A DNA stretch of 35,899 nt, from the NCBI GenBank assembly GCA_013151345.1, contig JAADIM010000115.1, positions 1-35,899 of the forward strand. Reading direction: 5' to 3'. The notes under the pieces were generated by a model. That model saw only the letters and a program-made list of their open reading frames with translations. It ran no database searches and was not told where the DNA came from. Of this stretch, positions 18,619 to 27,850 are shown one piece after another. The stretch is from Gammaproteobacteria bacterium (GTDB lineage Bacteria; Pseudomonadota; Gammaproteobacteria; SG8-11). The first letter of the stretch is position 1; each line of letters opens with the position of its first letter. The translations under genes and the position numbers were made by a program.

Positions 18619-20694
18619 TTATGTTTCGGCGGTAAAATCATACGATAAGGTTTCATTCGGCGATTGTAAATAATCGCCTTGAACAAAATCTATTTCACTT
18701 TGCCAAAGTATAGCCATGGTAGATGCGTCGTCAACTCTTTCAGCGATCGATAAGATGCCATGCTGTTTAGCAGAGCTAAATATGGAATCAACTATTCTTT
18801 GGCTCTGCTCGCTTGTTGCTAAACTTGAAGTAAATAACGGGTCAATTTTTATATATTCTGTTTCGACAAGATTGAGAAAACCAAACAGCTCTTTCCCATG
18901 GCCCGCATTATTTATAGCCGTCATGCAGCCCAATTTTTTAAGATTGCTTATAAATGCTTTTGCTTTAGCCATTGAATTGACAATGGACGTCTCATCTAAC
19001 GCAAAAACAAGCCTATTTGCTGGAAAGTGACAAGCCTTAATCAGTTTGTTTAACCAAACCAGAAACGATTTTTCTTCTATTGATTCAGATGAAATCTTAA
19101 TGAAAAGCTGCGTATCTGTCTTTTCGATGCTTGGCAATATTTCCTTAACGGCATGTTTTATGATCCAGCGATCAATCATTGTTAACAATCCGGTTTTTTT
19201 TGCGACGCCCATAAACTGGTCGGGCATGATTTGTTTATTATCAGCATCTATCAGTCGTACTAAAACTTCATAACGCGATCCTTCTTTGCCATGGAGTGCG
19301 ACGATAGGTTGATAGAGCAAATAGAAATCATCTTGCTTAAGTGCGTTATTGATCAACTGAACCCATTTATGATCTTCTTCATCTTTTACTTTTTCGTCGG
19401 CGAGTGTATATGCATAAATTGTATTACCACCATTGGATTTTGCTACTTTACATGCCGATTCTGCTTGCGACAAAATTTTTATACCACTATCACTTTTCAA
19501 CGAAATCTGTACGATGCCAATACTCGCTGTACAAGAAAATGATTCATCCTGGATGTCAAATTTGTGTTTGATTAACGCTTTACGAACAGATTCCGCAGTA
19601 CTTGTTGCTTTTTTAATGTCCGCCTGTTTGAGCAAAATTGTAAAGATATCGCCGGCAAATCGGGCGGCGATATCTTTTTCAGTGATCTGGTTGTTGATCA
19701 AATTAGCGAAATCTTTTAATACTAAATCACTATTAACAAGTCCTATTTTTTCACTAATTGATTTAAACCCGTCTAGGTCAATATGAATCAAAGCGCTATT
19801 AACATATTTTTCGTTATCCGTTGCTGCAGCAATTTCTTCCTCCAGCTTTTCGGTAAAATAGTTTCGATTGTATAGCGCAGTTAACAGGTCTTGCCTGCGT
19901 AACTTTTCAAGTTCTTCTTTAAGTACTTGGTGACCTCTGATAACAATTTGAGTACACGGTTCACCTTCGATACTTGCGGTTGAAAAAGTCATTGTGGCGT
20001 TAAATTTATCATTGTTGTTCCGTATGGCGACGAAATTAAATTCCTCTTCCGGGTTGCTGCCCTCATCCAGCTTGCGCAGTATTTTTTTAAAATTATCAGC
20101 GTCTTCCGCAGCGATCAGGTCCATCATAGGTATGGCCTCAATTTCTTCAGCAGAGGTGAATCCGAATGTGTCCAGGTAAGCGGTGTTAGAATAAATGTGC
20201 ATACCTTCGTGTATATAAGCAACCGCATCACGGGAACTGTTCAATAGTGCCCAGTTTCGTTTCTCACATTCTTTAAAATTAGACTCTGCCTGTTGAAGTT
20301 GTTGGCGCACTCGGAGGTCGGAGAGTTCCCGATTAAGGGTTAATAATAATAAAGGATCGTTTTTACTGGGTAGGTAGTTTCTAGCGCCATTGCGCAATAT
20401 TTCGAGTTGACTTAGTGTGTTGAAATCGTCTGTAATAACGATTGTCGTAATGTCCGGTCGGGTCAGTGTAACGATATTCAGGACTTCTTTAGCGTTAATT
20501 CCTGATGTGTCATCAGACGATATTATCAAGTCCCAGGAATGCTTCTTTATCGCTTCTTTCAGTTGCTGTTCAGTATTAACGTTTTCACTTCTTACAGCGT
20601 GTCCTTCATTTTGTAGCAGACTTGTGATGTGATCTGTCTCATTTGCAGATTCTAATACTGTCAGTAGTTGTACTACATGCTCACTACTCACCAT
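18619..20694 (-). CDS. FimX-like REC(degenerate)-PAS-GGDEF(degenerate)-EAL(degenerate) protein
   Basis: 691 aa; RFAGDIF in place of GGDEF, YEVLVRL in place of EAL, NNAGHG in place of DDFGTG, retained IKID and QGDYLQSP. Confidence 0.8.
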   Translation of the reverse strand: MVSSEHVVQLLTVLESANETDHITSLLQNEGHAVRSENVNTEQQLKEAIKKHSWDLIISSDDTSGINAKEVLNIVTLTRPDITTIVITDDFNTLSQLEILRNGARNYLPSKNDPLLLLTLNRELSDLRVRQQLQQAESNFKECEKRNWALLNSSRDAVAYIHEGMHIYSNTAYLDTFGFTSAEEIEAIPMMDLIAAEDADNFKKILRKLDEGSNPEEEFNFVAIRNNNDKFNATMTFSTASIEGEPCTQIVIRGHQVLKEELEKLRRQDLLTALYNRNYFTEKLEEEIAAATDNEKYVNSALIHIDLDGFKSISEKIGLVNSDLVLKDFANLINNQITEKDIAARFAGDIFTILLKQADIKKATSTAESVRKALIKHKFDIQDESFSCTASIGIVQISLKSDSGIKILSQAESACKVAKSNGGNTIYAYTLADEKVKDEEDHKWVQLINNALKQDDFYLLYQPIVALHGKEGSRYEVLVRLIDADNKQIMPDQFMGVAKKTGLLTMIDRWIIKHAVKEILPSIEKTDTQLFIKISSESIEEKSFLVWLNKLIKACHFPANRLVFALDETSIVNSMAKAKAFISNLKKLGCMTAINNAGHGKELFGFLNLVETEYIKIDPLFTSSLATSEQSQRIVDSIFSSAKQHGILSIAERVDDASTMAILWQSEIDFVQGDYLQSPNETLSYDFTAET

Positions 20695-20729
20695 TGTGTA
20701 CCTTTTGCTTAATGGATTATAAATTACAC

Positions 20730-21212
20730 TTATAAATCATCTAAAAATTTGTCAAGATCGTTGTTAACAAAAACATCATGTATTTTTGTTGCCGTTTTTC
20801 TTGCGTCCAGCAGTACTTTGCCCAAATTTACATTGGGGCGAGCAACAACGGCTAATACAGCACTTGTACCAACATGAATCAATAACAAGTAACCTTCGGT
20901 TCCATCTATGAGAAGTTGCTTTAAGTTACCGCGCGCCAGTTCCTTGGCCGTTTTATCGGCCAGAGATAGCATCGAGGCGCACATTGCACCTAGTCTATCC
21001 GGATCAACGCTTTCTTCCATGACTGAGCCGACACTCAAACCGTCCCTCGTCATCACGCTTGAAGCTTCTATCTCCTTGGAGGACGCATTTAATTCACGCA
21101 ATATCGGGCGTACGCGTTTTTCAATATTTTCAGATATTTCCTTGATATTAATTATTTTCGCAGGTGATTTATTTGCTGAATCTTTTTTTCCCATCATTAT
21201 TTCTCTATTCAA
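20730..21212 (-). CDS. roadblock/LC7 domain protein
   Basis: 160 aa; EASSVMTRDGLSVGS...DRLGAMCASMLSLADKTAKELARGNLKQLLIDGTEGYLLLIHVGTSAVLAVVARPNVNLGKVLLDAR. Confidence 0.8.
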   Translation of the reverse strand: MNREIMMGKKDSANKSPAKIINIKEISENIEKRVRPILRELNASSKEIEASSVMTRDGLSVGSVMEESVDPDRLGAMCASMLSLADKTAKELARGNLKQLLIDGTEGYLLLIHVGTSAVLAVVARPNVNLGKVLLDARKTATKIHDVFVNNDLDKFLDDL

Positions 21213-21376
21213 TTCCCTGATATAAATCAGTACGACAAATTATAGTTGAAATATGAACAATATATAGCTGCGACGTCGCAACAATGTCATATCTGGATCA
21301 TTATAAACGAGGATCTGACCGTTTTGATAAGCGTAATTATCAAGACGGTCAAGGCCAATAACATGGCTGTCTTTAC

Positions 21377-21781
21377 CTAGGCTGCTTTTTCAACAGTGGG
21401 TAAACTACCGCGTGCTTTTGTCAAAACCATGCCAAGGTTTGCAGATTTGCGACAAACAAGCACCAAAATATGATCTTCATTGGCTTTGCTACGCATGAAC
21501 ACATGAATAAGGTTGTCGCTCATCACTATCATCTCCTGAAAATAATGATGACCATCGTCTGGAACTCCGCGTGATTTTTTAAACATGCTTTCAATCAATG
21601 ATACGTTAGTGCCCTGAAACATTTCGGCAGTCGCGGCTGCAACTACTTCAAGGACTTCTGCAGGGTGTGAGTCAACCGTCTTGGCGCCAAGTAACATGCC
21701 GGTACTCATATCGACATACCCGGCTGCTACGCATTCTGGCACATCAGTAACTGCTTGTTGTAGTGATTTATCGAGGGACAT
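21377..21781 (-). CDS. roadblock/LC7-like protein
   Basis: 134 aa; AAGYVDMSTGMLLGAKTVDSHPAEVLEVVAAATAEMFQG...VLVCRKSANLGMVLTKARGSLP. Confidence 0.6.
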   Translation of the reverse strand: MSLDKSLQQAVTDVPECVAAGYVDMSTGMLLGAKTVDSHPAEVLEVVAAATAEMFQGTNVSLIESMFKKSRGVPDDGHHYFQEMIVMSDNLIHVFMRSKANEDHILVLVCRKSANLGMVLTKARGSLPTVEKAA

Positions 21782-21827
21782 TGTATTCTCCTGTTAATTG
21801 TTTACGTTAGTGAATTAAGTCGTATTA

Positions 21828-23180
21828 TCAATGCGTGTTAACGGCTTTAACTGACCTGGTGGGGTCAATTTGATTACCAGAATCCGCCACCGCCCGAGCA
21901 AATTCCTCAAGAAATTTAACTTGTTCCTCCGATTGAACCCAACGGGGTTCAACCCGGCGTACCGTCTCTAACGCATCCAGTGCTGTATGGCCATCCCAGA
22001 TTAATTGTGTTGCCAACGCTGTACCGGTGCGTCCCATGCCTGCTTTGCAGTGCATTGCAATAGCTTCATTGTTTTCGATTAACGTCTCGACCTGTTTGCA
22101 AAGATCAATGGCTGCATCTATAGTGGGTACACCCATATCGACCACTGGGAATGCAATGCCAGCGATGTCATAGGGCGCCAGGTGCGTTGGGTCTATCGGT
22201 TCTTCTGTTAGCGAGACCAATACGGTAATGCCAACACGCTTTAACGCCTTCAGATCATCTTCTATATCAACTAGTAACCCCGGTTTTGGTGTGCCTGCCA
22301 GGACGCCTTTTTTGAGCCAAAGAAAATTGCGTGGTCCGAATGAATCACTCTTGTATTTGCGCGCTTCTTTTGGCAAAGGACGAATAAGGGGCTCTAAATC
22401 AGGGTCGATTTCTTCGGGCTTTGCATCTACCGGAGGTACAGTGCAGTTACCGTAAACGATAAAATGTTTTGTAAGATCGGATTGTGGCGATGTAAAAAAT
22501 TCTTGCGTACTAGAAACATCTTGAATCCAGCCGCCCGCCAATAAGGCGGTGTTTCCACCTAATTGTTTCGCCTGGGTTTGATTATGTAACACGATGAGCA
22601 CCGCACTTCTTTGGGACTGTTGTTCGATATACTTCAGTAAAGATTGTGCAGCTTCATCATCCAGGTCGCTGGTGGGTTCATCAATGCAAATTAATTTTGG
22701 GCTTGATGCAGAAGTGCGTAGTATTGCTAAATGCCGTTGTTGACCAAGGGGCAGATTAACCACGTTTTCGTCCATTTTCGAAACGAGTTCATCGAGCCCC
22801 GCATGAATAAGCAATCGTTCAGCAACATCGTGCTTTTGTGCCGAGGACAAGCTTTCTCGTTCCGGTAAGCCGTAAACAATATTTTCAAAAACGGTAGCCA
22901 TTAATAATTTGGCGTTCTGCGCGACGAGAACGGGCAGTTCGCCTTTAAATAATTCAGTCCCCGCGTAATAAACCTTGCCCCATGTGCGTAAACTGGGAAG
23001 GGGAGAATTCAATCCGCAAATGGTCCTTAATAAGGTTGATTTTCCGGTTCCTGCTGGCCCCATTAAGGTAAAAATGCCACGCTCAGGAATATCTAGCGTT
23101 ACGGACGCAAGTATAATGGTGTCATTGAATGCCACACCAAAACCCTGCATCGATAGAAGGGGTTCGTCTTGTTGGTTCAT
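21828..23180 (-). CDS. ABC-type ATPase fused to a dual-specificity/tyrosine phosphatase domain
   Basis: Walker A GPAGTGKST, signature-like LPLGQQ, Walker B LICIDEPTSDLDD, then phosphatase motif AMHCKAGMGRTG (HCx5R). Confidence 0.85.
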   Translation of the reverse strand: MNQQDEPLLSMQGFGVAFNDTIILASVTLDIPERGIFTLMGPAGTGKSTLLRTICGLNSPLPSLRTWGKVYYAGTELFKGELPVLVAQNAKLLMATVFENIVYGLPERESLSSAQKHDVAERLLIHAGLDELVSKMDENVVNLPLGQQRHLAILRTSASSPKLICIDEPTSDLDDEAAQSLLKYIEQQSQRSAVLIVLHNQTQAKQLGGNTALLAGGWIQDVSSTQEFFTSPQSDLTKHFIVYGNCTVPPVDAKPEEIDPDLEPLIRPLPKEARKYKSDSFGPRNFLWLKKGVLAGTPKPGLLVDIEDDLKALKRVGITVLVSLTEEPIDPTHLAPYDIAGIAFPVVDMGVPTIDAAIDLCKQVETLIENNEAIAMHCKAGMGRTGTALATQLIWDGHTALDALETVRRVEPRWVQSEEQVKFLEEFARAVADSGNQIDPTRSVKAVNTH

Positions 23181-23717
23181 CTAGTTAATGATCCCCGGAT
23201 CTAGCGTGTAAAGAAGTGCCTGCACTAGCTGTATAACATCTTTTTCCTCTCTACCATCGATTTCTAATACCGGAATATTTAACTTATTTTCCTTTAACCA
23301 ACGATGATAATCGTTAATAGATGGAGAGGGATTCATATCCATACGTGTTATGCCGATCACGACGGCGGTCTTATCAATAAAGTCTTCGAATGCTTCGAGG
23401 AAGAATTGTAGATCGGCCATCGGATCTGGTCGCTTGTTATCAGCCAGCAATATCAGCCCAATGCCACGGTCAGTTAGAATTTCCCACATAAAATCGAAAC
23501 GATCTTGACCGGGTGTACCGTAGAGGTGAATACGCTCGCCACTATCAAGTTTCAACATGCCGTAGTCCATGGCGACCGTTGTCTTTTCTTTTCTATTGGC
23601 TGTTTCGTCAGTAGCGGTTTCTTCAGTTTTAAAAGGCTTAATATCACTAATAGAACCAAGTGCAGTCGTTTTGCCTGCGCCGACGGGTCCGGAGAATATA
23701 ATTTTATAGGCACTCAT
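23181..23717 (-). CDS. small Ras-like GTPase (COG2229/MglA-like)
   Basis: P-loop GPVGAGKTT, G3 region YGTPGQDRF, G4-like ITRMD; immediately upstream of the ABC-DSP gene (stop TAG adjoining ATG). Confidence 0.8.
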   Translation of the reverse strand: MSAYKIIFSGPVGAGKTTALGSISDIKPFKTEETATDETANRKEKTTVAMDYGMLKLDSGERIHLYGTPGQDRFDFMWEILTDRGIGLILLADNKRPDPMADLQFFLEAFEDFIDKTAVVIGITRMDMNPSPSINDYHRWLKENKLNIPVLEIDGREEKDVIQLVQALLYTLDPGIIN

Positions 23718-24187
23718 CGTAAGTATTGATTCTGACTGGTAATGACAATTTCACATGGGTTCTTAAGTTTTTCCTGAAAAATTAAAGAAAGCATTTTGTT
23801 CGAACGCGTGTCCATGCCAAAAACCGTAATCTTTACAGGATGTTTGCTTTGAATACTTAAATTTGGTCTGTAGCACATGCAGTATGCTTCCGATTTACGC
23901 TAATCGCTTCTTAATCGCCATTGCATAAAAAATTATTTCATGTAGCACCTGTTGTTTCGTCAAAAAGATTATTTACTTTAGTGTTACTGTCGGAATTTTT
24001 AGAAATATATAACTATATAAGAGTACTGTTTTGGCATATAGGGTTTGGTATATTGGGGCGGAGCAGAATAAAGGATCGCTACGGAAGAATTGTCATGCTA
24101 CGGAGAAGGGTTACTTGACTCGTTGCTTATTATTATGCAGATAAATTATTAGATGCTAGCCTGTTGAATACTTGGGTTATTTACAAA

Positions 24188-25576
24188 CTATTTTAAGGCG
24201 TATGTTGCATTAGGAAATTCCACTATCACCCTAAGCCCGCCAAAAGCTGATTTTTTTAATGCAATTCGTGCGTTATGTATTTCACCGATACGTTTTACGA
24301 TTGATAGGCCCAGGCCATAACCCGCAATTTTAGTTGCACTACAACGGTAAAATCGTTCAAATACTTTTTGCCGTTCTATGCCAGAGATACCTGGGCCGCT
24401 GTCATCTATTTCCAATAACGTTTGGCTCTTTTTTTGGTAAATTGTTACTTTTACTTTCCCGTTCTCCGGTGTGTAATTTATTGCATTATCTATTAGGTTG
24501 CGCATCAGTATCGGAATTAAACCAAGCCTGGCGGAAATAACAAAAGGCTGATACGCATTCAAGCTTATGTCTAAATTTTTCTCTAATGCTTTGGGGGCCT
24601 GATTTGCAATGACGTCTTTGGCCATCTTGGAGAGATCCAACTGTTCTGTTTTTTGCAAACTGTCCTCTGGATCCAGGCGTGATAACGTCAAAAGTTGCTC
24701 TACCAGGGTAGAAAGCTGACAGACTTCATCGAATATTTCATCTACTGCCTCGATGCGAGATGGTTCGTCCTTGGCTTTAATTGCGAGTTGTGAGTGTATT
24801 TTTAGTACCGCCAATGGCGTACGTAATTCATGCGCTGCATCTGAGGTAAAGCGACGTATATTCTCAAACGCTTTATACAAACGATCAAAAAGGCGATTCA
24901 ATGCTGAAATCATTTTATCGACTTCAACTGGGATGGCACCAGTGCTAATTGGGTGTAGGTCATCTGATTTTCTATTTTCAATTTCTTTAGCGATTTTCTT
25001 TAAGGGCGCCATTGCTCGACCGACACTGAAATATATAACTAGCGCTATGAAAGGTAAAATGATGGCCAGAGAGGTCATATAGTGGAAGGAGATTGCGTTT
25101 GTCAGCCTGTCTCTATCGGTGTAGTCAGCCATAATTTGCACTTGTATTGTTTTCTCTGAGTTAGAGATAGCATACGTTCGACGATTTGTGCCGTCTTCGA
25201 GTACGAGGTCTGAGAAAGTTTTCTCCCGTTCCGTTAGGCGATAATCTGGCGCGCTACTAGTGCGAACTGCCAATATGTCACCATTTAACCAGACCTGATA
25301 ATCGATAATTTGCTCGTAGACATTTTCATCTATTGGAAATGTTTGTGGCAGTCTGTTTGCTTGGTCGCTACCCTGTTGGTTAAACGCCAGCTGTTCGTGT
25401 AATTCATGGGCGCTCATATTTAGGAGAATTTTCGCTGATTGCTCCAATTGCGCATCAAACAGTTTTCCTACTTCGTTATGGGTTTCATTATAAATAATTA
25501 ATGAACTTATGGAGCATATAACAACAGAAAAGGTTATTAGCCAAATAAGCAACCTGCGTCGAATAGAATATTTCAT
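24188..25576 (-). CDS. two-component sensor histidine kinase (QseC-like)
   Basis: FTSDAAHELRTPLAVLKIHSQLA H-box, NLIDNAINYTPENG N-box, DDSGPGISGIERQKVFERFYR, GLGLSIVKRI; 4-bp overlap with the regulator gene. Confidence 0.9.
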   Translation of the reverse strand: MKYSIRRRLLIWLITFSVVICSISSLIIYNETHNEVGKLFDAQLEQSAKILLNMSAHELHEQLAFNQQGSDQANRLPQTFPIDENVYEQIIDYQVWLNGDILAVRTSSAPDYRLTEREKTFSDLVLEDGTNRRTYAISNSEKTIQVQIMADYTDRDRLTNAISFHYMTSLAIILPFIALVIYFSVGRAMAPLKKIAKEIENRKSDDLHPISTGAIPVEVDKMISALNRLFDRLYKAFENIRRFTSDAAHELRTPLAVLKIHSQLAIKAKDEPSRIEAVDEIFDEVCQLSTLVEQLLTLSRLDPEDSLQKTEQLDLSKMAKDVIANQAPKALEKNLDISLNAYQPFVISARLGLIPILMRNLIDNAINYTPENGKVKVTIYQKKSQTLLEIDDSGPGISGIERQKVFERFYRCSATKIAGYGLGLSIVKRIGEIHNARIALKKSAFGGLRVIVEFPNATYALK

Positions 25577-26235
25577 TTCAGGCTATCTACAATATAACCG
25601 ACTCCTCTAATAGTACGTATGAATTTGGCGCCGAATCGCTTGCGAATATTGTGAATATGTACTTCGAGCACATTGCTCTCGACATCGTTTTTCCAGGAAT
25701 AAAGACTTTCTTCCAATCGAGTTCTAGATTGTACTCGTCCCGCGTTTTCCAGCAATTTCTGTAAAATGGTGAATGAACGCGTAGGCATTTCAATAATTTT
25801 ACTCGCTTTGCGCACAGTCAGTGAAGCTGGATCCAACTCGATATCGCCGTAATTAACTACAGTTACCGTTCGACCAACAATACGACGTGACAGCGCGCGA
25901 ATACGTGCGCTCAATTCATCCAAATCAAAGGGTTTCACAACATAATCATCAGCACCACGATCCAGACCAGAAATACGATCATCAATAGAATCGCGTGCTG
26001 TTAGGATAAGCACTGGTAACGACATGCCCTCCTGACGTAATGTATCCAACACAGCCAGACCTGGAAGCATTGGTAAGCCTAGATCTAAAACAAATACGTC
26101 GTAGGTTTCATCTCTGAGCGCACTAAGTGCTGTGCTACCGTCTCTAACCCAATCGACGGCATGACCTTCATACCTTAAACCAGTGCGGATACCTTTGCCT
26201 AATTTTTCGTCGTCTTCAGCTAACAGTAATCTCAT
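25573..26235 (-). CDS. OmpR-family response regulator (QseB-like)
   Basis: LLLAEDDEKLGKGI...DVFVLDLGLPMLPG...VLILTARDSIDDRISGLDRGADDYVVKPFDLDEL; winged-helix C-terminus VLEVHIHNIRKRFG. Confidence 0.92.
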   Translation of the reverse strand: MRLLLAEDDEKLGKGIRTGLRYEGHAVDWVRDGSTALSALRDETYDVFVLDLGLPMLPGLAVLDTLRQEGMSLPVLILTARDSIDDRISGLDRGADDYVVKPFDLDELSARIRALSRRIVGRTVTVVNYGDIELDPASLTVRKASKIIEMPTRSFTILQKLLENAGRVQSRTRLEESLYSWKNDVESNVLEVHIHNIRKRFGAKFIRTIRGVGYIVDSLK

Positions 26236-26239
26236 ATTT

Positions 26240-26248
26240 CCCCCCCCC
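26240..26248 (-). promoter_or_regulatory. homopolymeric G9 (minus strand) ribosome-binding site of the response regulator
   Basis: Minus strand reads CCGGGGGGGGGAAATATGAG with the ATG at 26235-26233. Confidence 0.6.
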
Positions 26249-26319
26249 GGAATATTTAAGTTTACGAATTTTTGTTTTGGCAGTATGCACTATGCCACAC
26301 AATGTGTGTGTTAACCATT

Positions 26320-26356
26320 AATAATGGGCGGCCATATTATTTAATCGCCCATTATT
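26320..26356. promoter_or_regulatory. 11-bp perfect inverted repeat (hairpin or operator)
   Basis: AATAATGGGCG (26320-26330) / CGCCCATTATT (26346-26356). Confidence 0.6.
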
Positions 26357-26454
26357 ATTAACTGAAAATTATTAACTGAAAATTATTAACTGAAGATTAT
26401 TAACTGAAGATTATTATTTGAAAATTATTAACAAAAAATTATGAACTAATAATT
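26357..26454. repeat. seven contiguous 14-bp repeats
   Basis: ATTAACTGAAAATT x2, ATTAACTGAAGATT x2, ATTATTTGAAAATT, ATTAACAAAAAATT, ATGAACTAATAATT. Confidence 0.9.
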
Positions 26455-26467
26455 ATAAGTTTATAAC

Positions 26468-27508
26468 TTAAGGTAAGATTTGATACGACGTTGACATACC
26501 CCCTAAGATATGATCAGAAACGTGACAATGGAAAATCCATTCGTCAGGATTATCAGCCTTCATGTCGGCCGTGATCATCGTTGCGGGTAATAGATTAACA
26601 ACATCGGTACGCCGGGCAAAGTCCTTAGCGCCTACAGTTACTGTTTTACCGTGCCAATGTGGCGTATGCAAATCCACTTCATTACCCATACCTAATACGT
26701 GCCAACGTATTTTATCTTCATTATTAGCAATTAATCCCTTTAAGTTACCAAAAATGTAACCATTGATGGAGTGCATCAAGCCGGGTTCTGTGCCACCTAA
26801 TTCATCGAATATAAAAAATGCGGTAACAAACTCCTGGTCTACACCGATAGGTGAGCCATCTGGCTTCGCTTGGCCTTTTCTGGTGATAATAATCGGGCCC
26901 AATAAACCAGCATTTGTTTCCGCAGGCTCATTAATGTGTGAATGGTACCACCATACTTTTGAACTTTGATCGCCCTTGGCCGGCCCACTTTCTTTATCTG
27001 CAACCCAATTATAAGTAAAACACGTCTGCGGTGCTATTTGGGCACCCGCGCCTTCTGGCGCACCACTGTTTACGCCTGTATAAGATGCACCTTCATTATC
27101 TTTTGTATACCGAAACCCATGTGGATGCATGCCAAGTGGACCAAAATTGGAATTATTACAAAAATGCACTTTGACCTTATCACCCACTTCTGCGCGTATA
27201 ATCGGCCCCAGGATACCCAACCATTCGGGTTGTGGTTTTTTTACAGAAAATGTTGCATCTGTATATTCTATATACCGTGTTTTATTAAACACGTGGCTAT
27301 TTGTCCAAGGTTGCGGAATAGCACAGGGTGCTGGTTGCCTCATACAGTTGCCAAGGTTTTGCCCACTGGGTGCGTAATCCCACACCACGTCTTCAGCTGC
27401 AACAAAATATTCCCGTGTTACGCCTGCAGCAGCTATACTTATATTGACACAACACGCAAATACAAGAATTCCCCCAGTAATATATGATCGTTTGATTTTA
27501 CTTTCCAT
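26468..27508 (-). CDS. ceruloplasmin-like multicopper oxidase
   Basis: Signal peptide; PEWLGILGPIIRAEVGDKVKVHF, HPHGFRYTKDNEGASY, VWWYHSHINE, HTPHWHG, WIFHCHVSDHILGGM copper motifs. Confidence 0.9.
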   Translation of the reverse strand: MESKIKRSYITGGILVFACCVNISIAAAGVTREYFVAAEDVVWDYAPSGQNLGNCMRQPAPCAIPQPWTNSHVFNKTRYIEYTDATFSVKKPQPEWLGILGPIIRAEVGDKVKVHFCNNSNFGPLGMHPHGFRYTKDNEGASYTGVNSGAPEGAGAQIAPQTCFTYNWVADKESGPAKGDQSSKVWWYHSHINEPAETNAGLLGPIIITRKGQAKPDGSPIGVDQEFVTAFFIFDELGGTEPGLMHSINGYIFGNLKGLIANNEDKIRWHVLGMGNEVDLHTPHWHGKTVTVGAKDFARRTDVVNLLPATMITADMKADNPDEWIFHCHVSDHILGGMSTSYQILP

Positions 27509-27850
27509 AATGGTATTCCTCTTGGCTTGTGTAGTAATTGGTTTTCAGTCGGATGAACGAAGACTTCGTTCAATTTACTGCTGATATTATTTTTCGGCAG
27601 TTATTAGAAGAATACATATGAATTTTTTTTATACCTTAATCGCGCATTAGCTACAGCTTAAATAAACCGGAGTTAATTATTATGGCGGCTTAATAATTTA
27701 TTAAATAACCTAAATGGAGGTAGTGCGTAGCGGGTGTGTGAAAAAACTAAAACGAAAAATAACCGAGAGAAAATAATTGGGCAGCCATAAATACTAAAAT
27801 CCTCAAGTAAATATAAGGCTTGCTAGAGTAAAGAAGGTGTAGTGAGTTTT

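Noticed and set aside
26357-26454. CRISPR array
   Set aside because: 14-bp units are directly contiguous with no spacers and no cas genes.
26966-27487. 173-aa plus-strand ORF with many Cys/aromatic residues
   Set aside because: Antisense to the multicopper oxidase; composition mirrors the sense strand.
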